A stretch of DNA of 64,000 nt from Lineus longissimus (Eukaryota > Nemertea > Pilidiophora > Heteronemertea > Lineidae): assembly GCF_910592395.1 (NCBI RefSeq), contig NC_088313.1, positions 7,814,501-7,878,500 on the forward strand. The letters are read 5' to 3'. The notes beneath the pieces were generated by a model that was given only the letters and a program-made list of their open reading frames with translations, was not told the origin of the DNA and made no database searches. Below are positions 23,901 to 33,059 of this stretch, in pieces; position 1 is the stretch's first letter, and each line of letters opens with the position of its first letter. Both the position numbers and the translations under genes were made by a program.

Positions 23901-26682
23901 ATCCGGTCACTTATGTGATAGAGAGGCGACTCTTTGACAGCATAGGTTTTCCCGGGACTCCGGTTTCCTCCTACATAACAATAGCATCACCCAGTTTAAT
24001 TAAATGAGTAGCTATAATGCCTTAATTAGACGCTTGCACTCCTCGAATAATATTTTAATCCACAATGCTTATGTACCAGTAATGAGGAAATGATAATTAT
24101 CAGTCCATATGAAGAGACATAAAAATAGGCTTATTTGACTCAAATGAAAACTATACCGTACCGTGAAAATCCACATTGACTGTTACTGCAGTGCTGCTCA
24201 ATCGATATGAAAGTTCCAATCCTTTTGATATGCCCCGATGATTCTGATGAACACACTGGACATGATGCAAACAAAGTCATCAGACAAGAATGAAAAACGA
24301 AATACTTTTCCTCCGAGACTGGGTCTTTGCTGGAAATGAAAATTACAACACATGAAGGACAAACAGACAACTGACAATTTGATACTAGCACATCTGAAAC
24401 AAAATCGTCCTCAATCTGGTATTCCTGCCAAAACAAAATACATGTAGCTGTTCAGTAGTAGAATCTGAGAAAACCAATTTGCTTTAGTTCAACATAAAAT
24501 CTTTGTTATTATTCTTAACTTTCAAAGGAAACAGTCAGCAGCACTTACTTTACTTCATTCTGCCAATCTTCGAATTCCCTTTCATCACAATCATCAGATT
24601 CATCAGCTGAATTTGGTTCATAATCTGGATCAACAGAATCATGCATTTCATCCTCTGTTTCCATGACCGAGTCGTCATCAGTTTCAACAGGCATGGCAGT
24701 ACCACTACAAACATCTGGCTCCAGTGGTGGATCTGGCAAGTCACAGCCCTGGGGACAATTGCACATACATTTACATGTATCAGTTTGAGTTCCTGAAAAC
24801 ACAGAAAAGGCCAATGAAAAACACAGTGAATGGAGAAACTGGTCCAGCTACCACCACCACCACAATATAGGGGCAACATTATATTAAGCCTACATGCATA
24901 ATGCCATAATTGAAGAATTGCACCATCTATACCAGAATACATCCTCATGTCCATACATCCTCATGTCCATGTTGTCCAAGACAGTTGCTTTGCTAGTACT
25001 AAATCCCAAGATTAACTCAGTTCACTGTCCACAGCGGATTGGCACTTAACTGCTTCAGTTATGACAACAACCTCCACAGGAATTGATTATAACAAAAAAA
25101 AACAGATAATTGACATTGTGATTGGCAAATACATGTATATTAACCACTTGTGAATTCATGAAATTTACAAAGACTTTACACTTACAGCTCAGCTGTGGTT
25201 TTGGAGGGGCAAGATTTTTTTCATCCATTGTGCATGTTTCATATATTGCAAAGAAATCTTAAAATTACCTTGTGAAAAAGTGTTTGGCATAACTTGTACG
25301 TGAAAGGAACGATAAGACGTTCTCTTAGTCTGCACGTATTGATCCACAAGCTCTGGCTGAAATACAAAAATTTGAGATTAGAATGAGGAATATCATTTCA
25401 GACACAAAATATACCATGTGCTGGCCAACATGATGTGTACTGCACTGAACATGACATGACAACAATGCTCCAGAAATTCAAGTATAGCTGTTATTGACAC
25501 CAATCAGACAAATGTCAGACTGCAATTACTTGATATCATTCTTTTCCTGATAGTGATGTCAATGTGTGATGATGGCAGTATTTGAATGAGACAACTCTAG
25601 GGAAAAAAAGAAATGAGTGGGATGGCCATGTTTCTCACCAACTTTGTCATGTTTGTATCATTGCATTCTATCTCCATCGCCTCTGAGTCTGCCTCACATG
25701 ATGATGGGCCTGGTACTGGTGATGATGGTGCTGTAGTGGAATCAGCTGACTCAGTAATTCCAGAACTTGGAAGTAATACTTCCATGGCTTCTTTGACCCT
25801 CTGAAATGGAACAATATTTTTATCAGGGGTAAGGTCATAAATAATAAATTTATTGGCTTAACTCAACTGCATTATCCCCCCACCATGGGTAAGGGTTAGG
25901 GTTAGTTGCCTATATTTTTCCCATACATAAATTCTAATACATTTCACACTCAATGGTTGGGGATAATGCAAATATGCACCCCCCCCCCCTCCTCCCATTC
26001 CACACACTCACATGACATTGTGTGTTTACTTGTCTGACAATGACTTTAGTCTAAGTACAAGTAGTAGGCTAGGGCCTAGGCCTAGCTAGGCTATGCTAGA
26101 GCTATGCTAAGTTAAAGTAAGTTAAAGTTGGCAAACTAGACTAAATCATGAAATAAATACAATGAAATATAGAATAATGTATGATGATGCACGTACCTTT
26201 CTCCTGTCTTTTTTGGTTGCCCAAGGTCTAGAAGTTGGGGGTCGTCTTGGGGTTGAACCACCGGCGAAGGAAGAGGAAGAAACAGAAGGCCTAACGTTAG
26301 GACTAGGGGTGCCATGGGTTGGCCTTTTAGGGAAGAGGTCCGGATTTGGCTTGGCCTTGGGCACTAACCTCCACGAGATTTTTTGAGCCGCCTCTAGACC
26401 CTTATCCTCCAACATAATCCTGATTTGCATCCAGTTATCGATTTGGTCCCGATCGAAATGGTCGCCACAAAGCCGTGATGTGCCTTTGACGAACTTGAAA
26501 TCCTGGCGAGTCCTCCGAACTGCTTTGCACCAAAAATCAAATCTTTCCGGCGACTTCTCACGGGCAGGAAACTCGAACACTCCAACACAATCCTTTAATT
26601 TCGATTTATCACAGCCCCAAGCGGCACAGCGAGTTCCCCCATCTCTCCTCTGCCTCTTCGGCCTCTCACTAAACTCCTGCAT
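17922..26682 (-). CDS. Kolobok-B THAP-domain DDE transposase, intact 814 aa
   Basis: Eleven exons on the minus strand: 26682-26197, 25800-25639, 25356-25269, 24792-24549, 24329-24162, 23694-23334, 23073-22887, 22547-22287, 19165-18994, 18625-18477, 18088-17922. They total 2445 nt, all phases agree, and I found no internal stop. Residues 19-76 form a THAP finger (C19, C24, C72, H75, W51). An acidic stretch follows, then CPVCSSESS ... CSNSQCG, a probable zinc pair. Catalytic candidates are D471 (GGDGRSDTPGHSAKYGSY), D538 (IITDRHCQI) and E686 (SGIEAFHSVVNHFAP). Also conserved are AHFFDAWHLAK-like SHFFDAWHLAK and ALHYNENG. Kolobok transposases combine THAP and DDE domains and target TTAA, as here. 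It would bind the TIRs and cut and paste the element in the nucleus. Confidence 0.85.
19320..19403. repeat. Two poly-C tracts
   Basis: Two runs of C (about 19331-19347 and 19388-19403) lie in the long intron between transposase exons 8 and 9. They are simple sequence and may be length-variable or poorly resolved. Confidence 0.8.
19448..20098. repeat. Diverged direct repeat pair (about 155 bp each)
   Basis: 19448-19605 and 19947-20098 share CTCAGGTTGCAAAGGCAAATGCATTGA, TTGCCTGATGATGTTG and GGTAATCAGG. They are short dispersed-repeat copies within the intron. The class is unknown. Confidence 0.65.
21396..22046. mobile_element. MITE with 9-bp target duplication and GACC-repeat TIRs
   Basis: It starts GGTAACCGGAAAAACGCCGA and ends with the inverse complement ...CGTTTTTCCGGTTACC. 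It is flanked by the 9-bp direct repeat ATTCGATTT (21387-21395 and 22047-22055). Long (GACC)n/(GGTC)n arrays follow each TIR. A second internal copy of the TIR begins at 21490. A 9-bp duplication suggests a Mutator-like origin. It sits in Kolobok-B intron 8. Confidence 0.8.
23835..24060 (+). mobile_element. tRNA-derived SINE
   Basis: A-box-like TGGCACATTGG (23839-23849) and B-box-like GAGTTCGATTC (23881-23891) are about 40 bp apart. A conserved body follows with GCGACTCTTTGACAGCATAG and CCCGGGACTCCGGTTTCCTCC, as in metazoan SINE core domains. The 3' end is uncertain. It lies in the Kolobok-B intron between exons 5 and 6. Confidence 0.65.
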
Positions 26683-26789
26683 TCACGATTTTGAATAGAA
26701 TATCGGCACACAATAGCAAAATAATCGCGACCCAGATATCAATATCACTGCTTTGTTAACACAAAATGGACGATCTGGATACAATGGAT

Positions 26790-26830
26790 ACATGCCGTGA
26801 CGTCACTTGTCCGATGGTGGCGCTGCAGTC
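26790..26830 (-). promoter_or_regulatory. Subterminal promoter block (Kolobok-B right)
   Basis: On the minus strand GCGCCACC is followed by TGACGTCA (26798-26805) and CATGTAT, about 115 bp before the transposase ATG. It mirrors the left end block. Confidence 0.6.
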
Positions 26831-27240
26831 TCACTCTTAGCAGACAATGTTTTCAGCCAGTTTTCCAGTGTCTAAAGTCCCGTCATTTGGGTTAAAATAA
26901 TTTGATAAACAAGGGGCAAAGTTTTTGAGAGAGTTGTTTATTGTACAAAGCATCAAATACAAGCAATAATTGCATGGTAAAAAACCACCGGTCCTTCCCT
27001 TTAACACTTGCTTCCCTAGTACACATACACGATGTACTTAAATCAGCTGAGCGCCAGGCCCTTGGGCCTCTTGTTACCTTTTGGCAGTACTGTAATGTCT
27101 CCTGCATCAGCTTTTACTGCAGTTTCCAACATGATGATTCCACTATGGCAACATCCGCTATATTAAGTTACTGAACAAAGAATGTTTTATCACCTTGTAT
27201 TTCACTTTTCTCACAAGATATTTCAATTTTCTCTTTACAG

Positions 27241-27410
27241 GATATACACAGAGACTACTCCTCGAGGTTCAACGCAGGTGTGTGAAGAATTTGAAAGCTG
27301 CCAAGAAAGGGAAATTTGCTGCACTTTGTGATAACTATGAGCATCCAGAGAAAGCTGAAGCTGTTGACAACTACAAGACCAAGTTCAAACGTTTCAAGAA
27401 TACAAAATAA
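27241..27410 (+). pseudogene. Kolobok-A transposase exon 11 (C-terminus)
   Basis: Begins after TTTACAG and encodes GYTQRLLLEVQRRCVKNLKA ... KFKRFKNTK then TAA. It aligns with Kolobok-B exon 11 (GYAKRLMDEAHHRC ... RYKRFKKL). It is separated from exon 10 (9802) by 17.4 kb of later insertions. Confidence 0.8.
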
Positions 27411-27436
27411 TCATGCAGTCACTTGTTCGATTCAGT

Positions 27437-28569
27437 TCACTTCTTCGTCTTGAGTGGTGGATACTTGAAGCCGACAATTTCACCTTCTGGAGGAAAGTTC
27501 TCACGGATTTTATGAACTGGCTGGCAGTGGCACACGGTTTCCCTCTCCGAGAATTTTCCACACCCAGCGTACCATTTGCCGATAGGCGACGTATCTGTAT
27601 TTCCTGGAAAATAAGAAATGGATCAATTAACTTGTTTGATGCGACTGATTATACTTTGAATTCATTCTGAATGATATCTGTGTTCATTTGTTTTAATTTG
27701 TACATATTTGTAAATACCTGAATCGAAAAATGAAATAATAAATTTGTACAGAAGTGAAATGAAATTTTACTTACTGATTCATTGTCCCTGGCACCTCTTT
27801 CTTGTGGTATAGTCTGTATGCCAGCTGGAGTGACCAAACATCAAGGCAATTTGAGCGAAAGGCAGGATGGTCAGTAATACAGTCTATCTCCTCAAAATCA
27901 GCTGCGTACTCGTCAACAACGTTGTTCACTGGCACCTTCTCCCTGCAGCAGGCATTTTCCTCTGGCACTGTGGAATTCAGACAGTTCTTACATTCGCACC
28001 TGGAAAATAAATCAGCATTTGTAGAAGGAGGACCTTTCAACTACAACACATTATTCCATAGACTATTACATGATTAATAGCCTACATGTAGGCTGCAGGG
28101 GTGAGAAAATAAAGCCTCAATAATGTGAAAGTTTATAATGAGATGTGTACATCATGACATGGTGTACAAAAAGACCTGCAAATATGTATGTGTTGTGACC
28201 CAAAGTGTATGCCTACTGAACTGAATGAAAACACATCTGAAACAACCCATGAATGCCTTTTCAGTAGCAAGAAATGCGGACAATGTCTCATATTTACCAG
28301 GACGTAGTGTGCATGCGTTTCTTCCATTTAGCCAGGTTTGCATCTTCCTCTTCATCACTGTTGTGTTCGTCAGTGCCCGATTCAGAAGAGCTGTCTTCAC
28401 CACCAGAATACGGCCCAAACTGATAGCCCTTGACTGCCCCGCCGACAAGAATCCTCTTGAACTCTTCGCCACTTAGATCAACCGATTCGGAGTCCGTTGA
28501 GGCGCTATAATCTGAGATATTGGAAGATTCTTCGCTGGAAATGTCCACTTCGTTTACACTGTCTGCCAT
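27437..28569 (-). pseudogene. Kolobok-A accessory gene with P2X7 intracellular domain (frameshifted)
   Basis: Minus-strand exons 28569-28298 (272 nt, equal to copy B), 27999-27775 and 27603-27437. Recognisable parts: an acidic N-terminus with GGAVKGYQFGPYSGG and AKWKKRM; CECKNCLNSTVPEENACCRE; ITDHPAFRSNCLDVWSLQLAYR; KYRYVAYRQMVRWVW; FPPEGEIVGFKYPPLK. Exon 3 lacks 5 nt present in copy B just after LPA (near 27525), which shifts the frame and gives an early stop. The gene converges on the transposase C-terminus with stops 26 bp apart, exactly the Kolobok-B arrangement. Confidence 0.8.
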
Positions 28570-28801
28570 GTTGATAATCACAGCTGATCGAGTGGGATAC
28601 ATGTGATAACGTCACCAGCTGGTGGTGGCGCTGCGGTCGGTTTTCATAGCAGACGACGCATTCACTTCGGTGAATAAAATACTAAAATGCCCATGCAGAA
28701 TAAATTACGCTTTATTTTGCTGTAAACAGCGTTTTAACCTATAGTTATGATCCTAACACTACCTTATTCGCAAGGTAGCACATGAAGATTGGGCACTCCC
28801 T

Positions 28802-30280
28802 TTAAAACATGCCGAAAAAAATTTATTTCTATTTTCACTGACAGTGCAGTGCTGTAAGAACACGAGTAGTCAAGCAGCTAGTCTCACAATCACACCATGG
28901 CCCATACATACTGTGTGTACTCGATTAACTGGTCTTTGTTAGAGTTTACTAAGTCAAGATTAGCTGTGTCCAGAAGGGGACTCGGCCTAGGAAATTAGCC
29001 CAGTTTGAAATGACAAGTGAAACATTGGCCTAACAGACATTGTGCACTCATTTTAGCATAAAATCCATATCATAATGAGGAAAACCTTGTGTCAGTCAAT
29101 CATGCCACAAAACCTGTTAATTGAGTACCCACAATATACATTAATATACAAGGCTGCCATTAACTCTCATTAAGTTTACTCTGATTCAACCATTTCTTGT
29201 CTTCAATCAAAGCTTGTGTATACAGTTGAACAAAACATTTCGTATTCACTATACATTTTTTTCCCATATCCAGTTAGTTACAGATCAAGTACATGTATAC
29301 AAAAATGTACCAGCTATGCATTACAATTAATCTTAACATAATCATGAAGATATATGGCGCGGTATGAAAGTGATAGAATCAGCATCAAGGCCAGCATACG
29401 CAAACCGACAGAGTATTCTCTGAACTAGCATAAGTACCCGTGGCGAGCACGTTGGTGCTGGGTGGGGCTATTGGTGTTGGGATATTTGTTGAGGGGGTGT
29501 TTGGTATTGTGGGGCGTGGATGCTGTGGTTGGGTGTTAAGAAGTTATGGGGTATATCATAATGAGGAAGATAACATGTTTTTAGGAAAATATAGATTTGT
29601 ATTTGTAAACAATACGTTTGAACTGTCGAGGGCAGTAATACAGATACATTGTATATGAGTGTTTGGATGAAATGGCTAGTTGAACATTTCTATATACAAA
29701 GAGAGAAGTAGGAAGTTATAAATGGAAAGCCTGGTTTGATCCTAAATTGAACAGAGTCAGCAGTCTAGATAAGTAGGGTTTCTGTGTGTAAATAGCTGGC
29801 AGAGCTCTCAAATCGGGATCAAAATACGCTGTGGAAAAATTGTTGCTCCTCTCTGAAAGTATGGCGGCATAAACAGGTAACTGACGCGAGTTAAACCCGA
29901 GTTAGTAGAACCTGAAGTTTCAAGTCACCGATGACTTCACTCGAACGGGTTCTGATGGCCAGACTTCACTCGAACGGGTTTTAAGTACCCGGGTCACAAA
30001 ATGGGTTGTCTCCGACAATTTTGCAAATTTCTTTTGCAAATTTCTTTTGCAAATTTCTTTTGCAAATTTCTTTTGCAAATTTCTGAGAAACCAGCACACT
30101 TCCGAGGCTGAAACAATAACAATGACACACACCAGATAGTAAAGCAACGCTCTCCAGCGCTGATGTCTCCCGGCGATGCGTAGTTTAGAAGATTCGAGGG
30201 GACAAAGGTTTGTTCACCTAAATTATGTACGCGTAGCTACACTATTACGCATGTACACTATTGAACATTCAAAATGGAGT
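28802..30280. other. Non-coding stretch
   Basis: No gene was recognised. It contains a repeated phrase CTTCACTCGAACGGGTT (around 29935-29985) and the 13-bp tandem repeat listed separately. Confidence 0.5.
30023..30084. repeat. 13-bp tandem repeat (GCAAATTTCTTTT), about 4.8 copies
   Basis: Copies begin at 30023, 30036, 30049, 30062 and 30075 with no mismatch, the last one partial. Confidence 0.95.
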
Positions 30281-30287
30281 CCGTCAA

Positions 30288-33059
30288 TTATAATAAGATT
30301 GGCAGAAAGGAAATCGAGCCTCCGAACTCAAAACGTTTACAACACCATATCTGACATGCTTGACTGATTTGCTCCTTGTTCTCAGATTCTCTGTACCATG
30401 ACACAGCAGCAAAGTAATGTTGCTTTCGGATTCCATTCAAAGTAACAACATGAGAAAAGTAGAAGTTCACTCTACATGGTCTGAATTGAACTGAACCATC
30501 ATCAGTATGCACCCACGCAGCAACAACTCGAGCATATCTCAATGTCCTGTTTTCCATTCTAGAGCCATAACTTTCCCCAGCAATGTATAATGATCCAAAT
30601 TTCTGGACAACTTCACTCGATGTAATACTTTCGCCTGTTGTTTCAATATTTGGATACATCTGCTGGTACACAAACCTGGTATCCTCCTGCGAGTAAGACT
30701 CGTTTCCTCTGCTCTTTTCGTTGAAGTCTGTCTCTAAGACCCTGATTACTTCTTTGATTCTGTTTGGGAAAGCTATAGCTCTTTCCTCTGACGCTGGGAC
30801 TGTTTGCTCTGGATACTTGCTGACGTCATGGTTCTCCTTCTTGGGTATGGCGTTGCTGTTAGTGTTATACGTGATGATGTTGTGACTCACTCCGATTCTG
30901 TCTCCTTCTTGACATTTGCTGCTGTCGATGATTCCTACGATTCCCCAGCCAAGGTCTGTTCTCTGCGCGTACGGTTCATTCGCTGACATGGAAACAACTT
31001 CTCTGGGGACCAGTGCACGAGCGCAATTGTAGCCGATCAGCAATCCAACAGGGCAGCTCTGTAGAGGATGTAACTCTGACGCTATCTTCTTTAAGTGAGG
31101 CCACTTCTCGGCCATATCAGGTGTAGGGACGTGGGATCTGTTCATTGGCATCAGCTCCCAGGAGTAGGTGGTTGGTAGTGGAACCCTAACATCACTGCTC
31201 ATTCCTCTCACCTCCAACCCCTTCAGTTTAGTGGTTTCAACCAGCTCATTCTCGGCAGACATTGTTGACAGCAACAGATCCGTCTTGATCCCTTCTAAAC
31301 CCAGCTGCTTGTAGACATCATCGGGAACAAACGTGCTGTCTGATTGTGTATCTAGCATGGCATACACTAAAAGTTCAAAGTTCGGTCTATCGTGGTGAGA
31401 CACCCAAAATGGCAGCATCATGGAGCTCTTGCAGGTAGAGTTGACATAGGCATGGCTCGGGGTGACTCTGGCCACATTGCCTACTGCTCTCTCTGGCTCT
31501 TGCTTCTGACTATCCTTATGTAGCGACGTAGGGTGTAGTCCTTCACACTGCTGACACTTCAATCTCCTATTACATTCCTTGGAAATGTGTCCGCGCTTCA
31601 GACAGCCCCAGCACAGGGCGGATGCCCGCACTAGAGCCTTCCTTTCTGCCATTGTTTTCCCTAGGAAATCAGGGCAGCTGTCAACGTTGTGGGGCTGCAT
31701 ACAAACGACGCATTCTTTCACTTTCGTACGTCTCTTCTCATGCTTGAACTGGACTTTTGGCTTGGCAGGATCTGGCTTGGCTAGTTCGGTGGAGAGGCTC
31801 ATGCTTCCTTTCTGATCTCCTCGCTGCTGGTTGTACGTGCTCTTTCTGTTACCATGGTAACCGCTTGTAACCGGTTGCTTCGATTCACTGGTTCTGTTTG
31901 AACTCTGTGCTCCAAGTGAAGTGATGGGATCACAGGCGATCTCGGCTTCTCTTTCAACGAAGGCGACAAAGGTGAGGAAGGGTGGGAAACATTGGTGATG
32001 TTCTTTGAACCGGAATACCTCTCGCCCCCATCTGGTCACCATCCAGTCTGGGACCTTTGATAGCAGCTTTCTATTCTCACGTTCGTCATTTAAGATTGAT
32101 AACTGACTGCCGGCAATCTCCATCGCTGAATGGCATTGGCGGAGGAAGTCACCAAACTTCCTTAGTGCTATTCCGTCCCTGGCTGGGACTCTACTCCAAC
32201 CTTCTAGTTTCTCTCGAAAAGCGTTGGCGATGACGAAGGGATCGCCAAAACGTTTTTCCAGCAGTGCCCATGCCGCATGGTAGGCTCCTTCTCCTTGTAG
32301 TAAGAGGTATCCCTCTACTGACTCCTTGGCCGCACCACTTAGATATCGCTTAAGGTAGTGCGTGCTCTCACTGTCTGAAATACCTCGTCCACGGATCAGA
32401 GTATGGAAAGCCATCTTCCAGGAGGGATATACCAGCGGATCCCCGGAGAAGACTCCTGGCTCTGGTGGGGGTAATCGGCTGATGTTAACCTGCTGAGAAA
32501 AGACTTTCAAGAACTCTTGGAACTCTGACATCTGGAGTCCCGCCTCGGGTCGTGACGGTCTCTCAGTGTTGAGCAGATTGGGACCAGCTAGCAGCGTCTG
32601 TGGTCTCTCAGTGTTGGGCAGATTGGGACCAGCTAGCAGCGTCTGTGGTCTCTCAGTGTTGGGCAGATTGGGACCAGCTAGCAGCGTCTGTGGTCTCTCA
32701 GTGTTGGGCAGATTGGGACCAGCTGGCAACGGTGGTCGATTGGCACACGCTTGAGCTAAAACGTCTAGGCCTCCTTGCGGATTCTCGACTGCACCAACAT
32801 CTGCATCGCCATTACCAAAGCTCCGATTATCCTCAAGGAATCTGTCCATCATCCCATGTTGTTGTTCCGACACCAACGATTCAGGCCGATTTGCCATTTC
32901 TGCTTCCGTGAGCATAATCTCTTTTTCCAACTGCAGTCGCTTCATTCTTGCCTCTACCTTCCTGACACTCTCCTCCAGGGCTTGCTCCTCCTCAAGGAAC
33001 TGCAACTGTACTTTCAGGCTGGCTATGGCTGCAGCGGCTGAGCTGGCTGATGATGACAT
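30288..33059 (-). CDS. BEL/Pao-type retroelement gag-protease ORF with foreign C-terminus (923 aa)
   Basis: Order on the minus strand: an Ala/Ser-rich and coiled-coil N-terminus (residues 1-55, VQLQFLEEEQALEESVRK); a 15-residue tandem repeat (about 110-170); a DUF1759-type gag region (FSGDPLVYPSWKMAFHTLI ... LEKRFGDPFVIANAFREKL); zinc knuckles (CVVCMQPHNVDSC, CWGCLKRGHISKEC, CQQCEGLHPTSLH); and a pepsin-like protease core (YAMLDTQSDSTFVPDD, DUF1758 type). The start of a Pao reverse transcriptase appears (VLETDFNEKSRG), but no RT catalytic core follows. From about 30650 the frame continues into VVQKFGSLYIAGESYGS ... FRPCRVNFYFSHVVTL, which resembles the tail of another invertebrate multicopy family. 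No LTRs were identified. It could be a truncated element or a captured gag ORF. The start ATG is at 33057-33059. Confidence 0.7.
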   Translation of the reverse strand: MSSSASSAAAAIASLKVQLQFLEEEQALEESVRKVEARMKRLQLEKEIMLTEAEMANRPESLVSEQQHGMMDRFLEDNRSFGNGDADVGAVENPQGGLDVLAQACANRPPLPAGPNLPNTERPQTLLAGPNLPNTERPQTLLAGPNLPNTERPQTLLAGPNLLNTERPSRPEAGLQMSEFQEFLKVFSQQVNISRLPPPEPGVFSGDPLVYPSWKMAFHTLIRGRGISDSESTHYLKRYLSGAAKESVEGYLLLQGEGAYHAAWALLEKRFGDPFVIANAFREKLEGWSRVPARDGIALRKFGDFLRQCHSAMEIAGSQLSILNDERENRKLLSKVPDWMVTRWGREVFRFKEHHQCFPPFLTFVAFVEREAEIACDPITSLGAQSSNRTSESKQPVTSGYHGNRKSTYNQQRGDQKGSMSLSTELAKPDPAKPKVQFKHEKRRTKVKECVVCMQPHNVDSCPDFLGKTMAERKALVRASALCWGCLKRGHISKECNRRLKCQQCEGLHPTSLHKDSQKQEPERAVGNVARVTPSHAYVNSTCKSSMMLPFWVSHHDRPNFELLVYAMLDTQSDSTFVPDDVYKQLGLEGIKTDLLLSTMSAENELVETTKLKGLEVRGMSSDVRVPLPTTYSWELMPMNRSHVPTPDMAEKWPHLKKIASELHPLQSCPVGLLIGYNCARALVPREVVSMSANEPYAQRTDLGWGIVGIIDSSKCQEGDRIGVSHNIITYNTNSNAIPKKENHDVSKYPEQTVPASEERAIAFPNRIKEVIRVLETDFNEKSRGNESYSQEDTRFVYQQMYPNIETTGESITSSEVVQKFGSLYIAGESYGSRMENRTLRYARVVAAWVHTDDGSVQFRPCRVNFYFSHVVTLNGIRKQHYFAAVSWYRESENKEQISQACQIWCCKRFEFGGSISFLPILL
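32560..32735. repeat. 45-bp coding tandem repeat (GPNLPNTERPQTLLA), about 3.7 copies
   Basis: The repeat sits within the gag ORF. Each 45-bp unit preserves the frame and encodes the same 15 residues. Copies are almost identical, so the array is recent or kept homogeneous. Confidence 0.9.

Larger units (their letters stand above)
16273..27000 (-). mobile_element. Kolobok-B: apparently intact two-gene THAP/TTAA transposon (10.7 kb)
   Basis: TTAA (16269-16272) then AGGGAAGGACCAATCC. The right end reads GGTCCTTCCCT (to 27000) then TTAA (27001-27004). The element carries a P2X7-domain gene from the left (16511-17892, plus strand) and the THAP-DDE transposase from the right (26682-17922, minus strand), tail to tail with 29 bp between stops. 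Both genes read through in frame when joined at GT-AG sites. It lies in the opposite orientation to Kolobok-A. The intron between transposase exons 8 and 9 has grown to 3.1 kb with later insertions, and the intron between exons 5 and 6 has gained a SINE. Confidence 0.85.
9815..27075 (+). mobile_element. Helentron-like element carrying an RPA-like gene (interrupted by Kolobok-B)
   Basis: The 5' end TTTTAGCTCAGCTGAC lies 9 bp into Kolobok-A intron 10. It has the stem-loop GCTGAC-AAA-GTCAGC (9821-9835). A matching 3' end at 27044-27075 has CAGCTGAGC, the inverse complement of the 5' GCTCAGCTG, then the hairpin AGGCCCTTGGGCCT and CTTGTT. Together they form the asymmetric TIR plus 3' hairpin of Helentrons. 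Kolobok-B (16273-27000) lies within. A similar 3' end at 15853-15882 could instead close an element of about 6 kb, so the exact extent is uncertain. No Rep/helicase ORF is visible. Confidence 0.55.
5409..28801 (+). mobile_element. Kolobok-A: old two-gene THAP/TTAA DNA transposon, host of nested elements
   Basis: TTAA (5405-5408) precedes AGGGAGGGCCCAACG. At the other end GGGCACTCCCT (to 28801) is followed by TTAA (28802-28805), giving the TIR AGGGAG(G/T)GCCCAA with a TTAA duplication. The transposase gene reads inward from the left (5748 to 27410). A P2X7-domain gene reads inward from the right (28569 to 27437). Stops are 26 bp apart. A TTAA target plus a THAP-DDE transposase is the signature of the Kolobok superfamily. 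The last transposase intron has been inflated by a Helentron-like element (9815-27075), which itself contains Kolobok-B. Frameshifts in both genes show this copy is dead and older than Kolobok-B. Confidence 0.8.

Noticed and set aside
24550-24954. 134-codon minus-strand ORF overlapping transposase exon 4
   Set aside because: It is a different frame of the acidic exon (runs of Met/Ile from ATG/ATC repeats); the exon frame with TQTD and DPDYEPNSADES matches Kolobok-A.
25861-25990. Telomere-like GGGTTAGGGTTAG phrase and short inverted repeat GCATTATCCCC
   Set aside because: Only two or three repeat units and an 11-bp arm; too short to call a telomeric tract or an element.
5409-27000. piggyBac as the class of the long TTAA elements
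   Set aside because: piggyBac also uses TTAA, but the encoded THAP finger and the GDGRSDTPGHSAKY / TDRH / EAFHSV motif set fit Kolobok, and the termini are AGGGA rather than CCCT-type piggyBac ends.
30023-30084. CRISPR-like array
   Set aside because: The 13-bp units are contiguous with no spacers; it is a simple tandem repeat in a eukaryotic sequence.
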